This document shows, one piece after another, positions 61,451 to 64,000 of a stretch of 64,000 nucleotides of DNA. The notes below the pieces were generated by a model. It was not told the DNA's origin. It did no database searches and was given only the letters and a program-made list of their open reading frames with translations. The translations under genes and the position numbers were made by a program. The DNA is taken from positions 1 through 64,000 of the forward strand of contig NZ_JAUUTZ010000001.1 in assembly GCF_030678915.1 (NCBI RefSeq), given 5' to 3'. Every line of letters starts with the position of its first letter. The first letter of the stretch is position 1. This DNA is from Paracoccus wurundjeri (GTDB taxonomy: Bacteria; Pseudomonadota; Alphaproteobacteria; Rhodobacterales; Rhodobacteraceae).

Positions 61451-62428
61451 ATGGCTTTTCGTCTGAAACTGGTCCCGGACAATACGCAGATCGATTTTTT
61501 CCGGTGGCAGGCCCTGACCTTCGGTATATCGTCTCTGCTGGCTGTTCTGTCGGTTGTCGTTCTGGTGATATACGGGCTGAATTTCGGCATCGATTTCAGG
61601 GGCGGCACCACGATCCGTACCGAATCGACGCAAGCCGTGGATGTCGCCACTTATCGCGAGGCTTTGCAGCCCCTTGGGCTTGGCGACGTGGCGATTTCCG
61701 AGGTTTTCGATCCGACATTCGGTCCCGATCAGCATGTCGCGCAGATTCGTATAAGCGCGCAGGAAGGTGCGGAAGCCGCGAGCGCCGAAACCGTCGATGC
61801 CGTCAAGGTGGCGTTGCAGGAGGTCGATTCGGCAATTACCTTCCCCTCGGTAGAGTCGGTCGGTCCCAAAGTCTCGGGCGAGTTGATCAACACCGCCATC
61901 TACGCGGTTCTGGCCGCGCTGGTCGGGATTTCGTTTTATATCTGGCTACGTTTCGAGTGGCAGTTCGCGATAGGTGCGATCGTGTCCCTTGCTCATGACG
62001 TGCTGATCACTTTGGGTATCTTTTCCCTGCTTCAGCTCAAATTCGATCTGGCCACGGTGGCGGCGCTGCTGACGATCGTGGGATATTCGATCAACGATAC
62101 CGTGGTGGTCTTCGACCGGCTGCGCGAAAACCTTTTGAAATACAAGAAACGGCCACTGCGCGAGGTGATGAACCTGTCGGTGAACGAGACCCTCAGCCGG
62201 ACGGTGATGACGTCCGGGACCACGTTGCTGGCATTGATTGCCTTGCTGGTTCTTGGCGGGGATGTGATCCGCAGCTTTGTCTTCGCGATCACTTTCGGGA
62301 TCGTGATCGGTACCTATTCCTCGATCTACACGGCCAAGAACATCGTGCTCTGGTTGGGCGTCAAGCGTGACTGGTCCAAAAAATCCCCTGCGGATTCGCC
62401 CGACTTCCCGGGGGCCGAGGCTCCCTGA
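61451..62428 (+). CDS. secF: Protein translocase subunit SecF
   Basis: A 325-residue SecF with 'YGLNFGIDFRGGTTIRTES' after the first helix, a short periplasmic part, and five helices with 'IVGYSINDTVVVFDRLRENL', the SecF counterpart of the proton-path motif. Its stop codon shares one base with the next start (TGATG), showing translational coupling to the Mth938 gene. Confidence 0.96.
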   Translation: MAFRLKLVPDNTQIDFFRWQALTFGISSLLAVLSVVVLVIYGLNFGIDFRGGTTIRTESTQAVDVATYREALQPLGLGDVAISEVFDPTFGPDQHVAQIRISAQEGAEAASAETVDAVKVALQEVDSAITFPSVESVGPKVSGELINTAIYAVLAALVGISFYIWLRFEWQFAIGAIVSLAHDVLITLGIFSLLQLKFDLATVAALLTIVGYSINDTVVVFDRLRENLLKYKKRPLREVMNLSVNETLSRTVMTSGTTLLALIALLVLGGDVIRSFVFAITFGIVIGTYSSIYTAKNIVLWLGVKRDWSKKSPADSPDFPGAEAP

Positions 62429-62781
62429 TGGCAATGAAGCCCACAGATTTCGACGGAGCGCAGCCGGTCGACGGCTACGGCCCCGGCTTCTTTCGGGTGG
62501 GCGGAGAGGTGCTGTATGGGCCGGTAATCGTACAGGCGGGTGGTGCGCAGCCCTGGGACGGCTTGGACGATCATGCGCCATTACTGGCGTTGGCGGGCAA
62601 GATCGATGTGCTGTTCCTTGGCACGGGCGAAGAGATTGCACGCCCGCCCGCCGATCTCGCGCAGGCCCTGGAAGATGCCGGCGTCATGGTCGAGGCGATG
62701 GCGTCCCCGACTGCCGCGCGCATCTATAACGTGACTCTGTCCGAAGGGCGTCGCGTCGCCTGCGCGCTCCTGCCGCTGTGA
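62428..62781 (+). CDS. Mth938-domain protein (NDUFAF3-like)
   Basis: A 117-residue stand-alone Mth938/DUF498 domain, with '[20 protein letters not shown]' and '[20 protein letters not shown]' as the conserved parts. The human relative NDUFAF3 is a complex I assembly factor, and the alphaproteobacterial gene is known to sit beside secDF. It starts on the last base of the secF stop and overlaps ccmA by 4 bases (GTGA). Confidence 0.88.
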   Translation: MAMKPTDFDGAQPVDGYGPGFFRVGGEVLYGPVIVQAGGAQPWDGLDDHAPLLALAGKIDVLFLGTGEEIARPPADLAQALEDAGVMVEAMASPTAARIYNVTLSEGRRVACALLPL

Positions 62782-63407
62782 GCCTGCTTGCCGTCCATGA
62801 TCTTGCCGTGGCGCGTGGCGGGCTGCGGGCGGTCGAAGGTGTGTCCTTCACCTTGCAGGAGGGCAAGGCACTGATCCTGCGCGGCCCGAACGGGATCGGC
62901 AAGACGACCCTGCTGCGCTGTGTTGCGGGCCTGCAGCCTCCGGTAGCGGGGCGGATCGAGTTGGCCGCTGATGCAGTGGCTTATGCCGCCCATGCCGACG
63001 GTCTGAAATCCGCCCTGACCGTGGCAGAGAATCTGCGCTTCTGGGCACAGGTTTTCGGCGGCGGCGATGAAGCCCGGGCGCTTGAATGGATGGAACTGAC
63101 CGCGCTTGCCGATCGCCCGGCGCTTGCATTATCTGCAGGGCAGAAACGGCGGCTGGGCCTTGCTCGCCTGCTTGTATCCGGCCGTCCCCTCTGGGTGCTG
63201 GATGAGCCGACCGTGTCGCTGGATGCCGCCTCGGTCGGGCGCTTTGCCGACATGATCCGGATGCATTTGTCGGGTGGCGGGGCGGCACTGATGGCGACGC
63301 ATATCGATCTGGGGCTGGACGAAGCGCAGGTGCTGGATCTGACCCCGTATCGCGCCAGACCCGGCCGGGTCGAACGACCCGCAGGCTTCAATGAGGCATT
63401 CGCATGA
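62778..63407 (+). CDS. ccmA: Haem exporter ATP-binding subunit CcmA
   Basis: A 209-residue ABC ATPase of the CcmAB complex, which with CcmC and CcmD drives release of holo-CcmE for cytochrome c maturation. Walker A '[12 protein letters not shown]' (near 38), signature '[14 protein letters not shown]' and Walker B '[12 protein letters not shown]'. GTG start at 62778, overlapping the previous gene by 4 bases. The proximity to secDF and a CycM-type cytochrome elsewhere in the window fits a respiratory, c-type-cytochrome-rich organism. Confidence 0.94.
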   Translation: MSLLAVHDLAVARGGLRAVEGVSFTLQEGKALILRGPNGIGKTTLLRCVAGLQPPVAGRIELAADAVAYAAHADGLKSALTVAENLRFWAQVFGGGDEARALEWMELTALADRPALALSAGQKRRLGLARLLVSGRPLWVLDEPTVSLDAASVGRFADMIRMHLSGGGAALMATHIDLGLDEAQVLDLTPYRARPGRVERPAGFNEAFA

Positions 63408-63465
63408 GCGGGCTGGCCGTCAGCGGTAATGCGGGGCAACGCGGCTTCGCAATGAAGAGGCCCAG

Positions 63466-64000
63466 ATGCTGGCCCTTCTGAAACGCGACCTCACCCTTGC
63501 CACCCGCGCCGGAGGCGGATTCGGTCTGGCGGTTGCGTTTTTCCTGATCCTTTGCGCGCTCGTGCCTTTTGGCGTGGGCCCCGACAGCGAGGCTTTGCGC
63601 CCGATTGCGCCGGGAATCCTGTGGGTAGGCGCACTATTGTCCAGCCTGTTGTCGCTGGACCGGATTTTCGCGCTGGATCACGAGGATGGCAGTCTTGATC
63701 TTCTGGCGACCGCGCCGATTCCTCTTGAGGGCGTCGTCGCGGTCAAGGCGTTCGCGCATTGGATCACCACGGGATTGCCGCTGGTGGTGGCTGCACCGGT
63801 CTTCGGCCTGCTGCTGCATCTGCCCGGCGAGGCGGTTTTCTGGCTGATCCTGTCACTGCTGATCGGGACACCGGCGCTGTCCATGCTGGGCGCGTTCGGA
63901 GCAGGGGTCACCGTCGGGCTGCGGCGCGGAGGGCTACTTTTGTCGCTCTTGGTTCTGCCGCTGTATATCCCCACGCTGATTTTCGGCACCGAGGTCACCC
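63466..64000 (+). CDS. ccmB: Haem exporter membrane subunit CcmB (3' end outside the window)
   Basis: The window holds the first 178 codons of a CcmB protein; the frame is still open at the last base. The translation begins 'MLALLKRDLTLATRAGGG' and contains 'SLLSLDRIFALDHEDGSLDL' and 'GTPALSMLGAFGAGVTVGL', both CcmB hallmarks, with four or more membrane helices. The ATG at 63466 has GAAGAGG upstream. It follows ccmA by 58 bases in the same operon. Confidence 0.92.
   Translation, partial: MLALLKRDLTLATRAGGGFGLAVAFFLILCALVPFGVGPDSEALRPIAPGILWVGALLSSLLSLDRIFALDHEDGSLDLLATAPIPLEGVVAVKAFAHWITTGLPLVVAAPVFGLLLHLPGEAVFWLILSLLIGTPALSMLGAFGAGVTVGLRRGGLLLSLLVLPLYIPTLIFGTEVT

Noticed and set aside
63404..63480. 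A 25-codon frame overlapping the ccmA stop by ATGA
   Set aside because: It runs into the ccmB start in another frame and has no membrane helix or CcmC/CcmD-like feature; ccmB with its own GAAGAGG site explains the region.

Overview
The window is chromosomal DNA from an alphaproteobacterium of the Rhodobacterales, most likely Paracoccus or a close relative. The evidence is high G+C, dense 4-bp ATGA gene overlaps, a CycM-type membrane cytochrome c552 next to pheA, an rluD-rpoH pair, a ScfR/PccR-type regulator, yajC-secDF next to ccmAB, and an ImuA-ImuB-DnaE2 mutasome. Genus is an inference. No phage, IS element, CRISPR array, tRNA or rRNA was seen. Almost everything is core chromosome. The first ~126 bases are a nearly pure C run and look like a sequencing or assembly artefact.

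Layout. 0.2-8.8 kb: amidase, an unknown membrane protein, a VOC protein, rpoH, rluD, a small membrane protein, ubiK, then the lgt-midA-pgeF operon. 8.8-20 kb: dinB, ygfZ, an MsbA-like ABC exporter, a class V aminotransferase, rsmD with an FAD reductase, a peroxiredoxin, 4.5S RNA (ffs), an SRPBCC protein, pheA, cycM, cysE. 20-29.5 kb: pyrD with a DUF952 gene, mmsA and a divergent LysR regulator, a CBS protein, coaD, a bactofilin overlapping an M23 endopeptidase, a ScfR-type regulator, rpsD. 29.6-41.7 kb: xylulokinase-like kinase, pyrC-pyrE, dnaB preceded by DnaA boxes, a DUF486 protein, a Bcr/CflA-type exporter, and imuA-imuB-dnaE2. 41.8-47.8 kb: a five-gene catabolic operon (CoA-transferase, HMG-CoA-lyase-like enzyme, TRAP transporter PQM) with a divergent LysR regulator. 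47.8-59.3 kb: AGE-family isomerase, tex, a CPA1 antiporter with a cyclic-nucleotide-binding domain, a ThiF-rhodanese fusion, edd, mazG, an M20 amidohydrolase. 59.4-64 kb: yajC-secD-secF, an Mth938-domain gene, ccmA and the start of ccmB, which is cut by the window end.

How they work together. The parts most worth follow-up are: TTTGCAAA sites shared by mmsA and the ScfR regulator, suggesting one propionyl-CoA control circuit; the CoA-transferase/lyase/TRAP operon, a candidate route for a branched hydroxy-dicarboxylate; a perfect operator palindrome inside the edd promoter; DnaA boxes upstream of dnaB; relatives of two mitochondrial complex I assembly factors (MidA/NDUFAF7 and Mth938/NDUFAF3); and the error-prone polymerase cassette without a visible LexA box.
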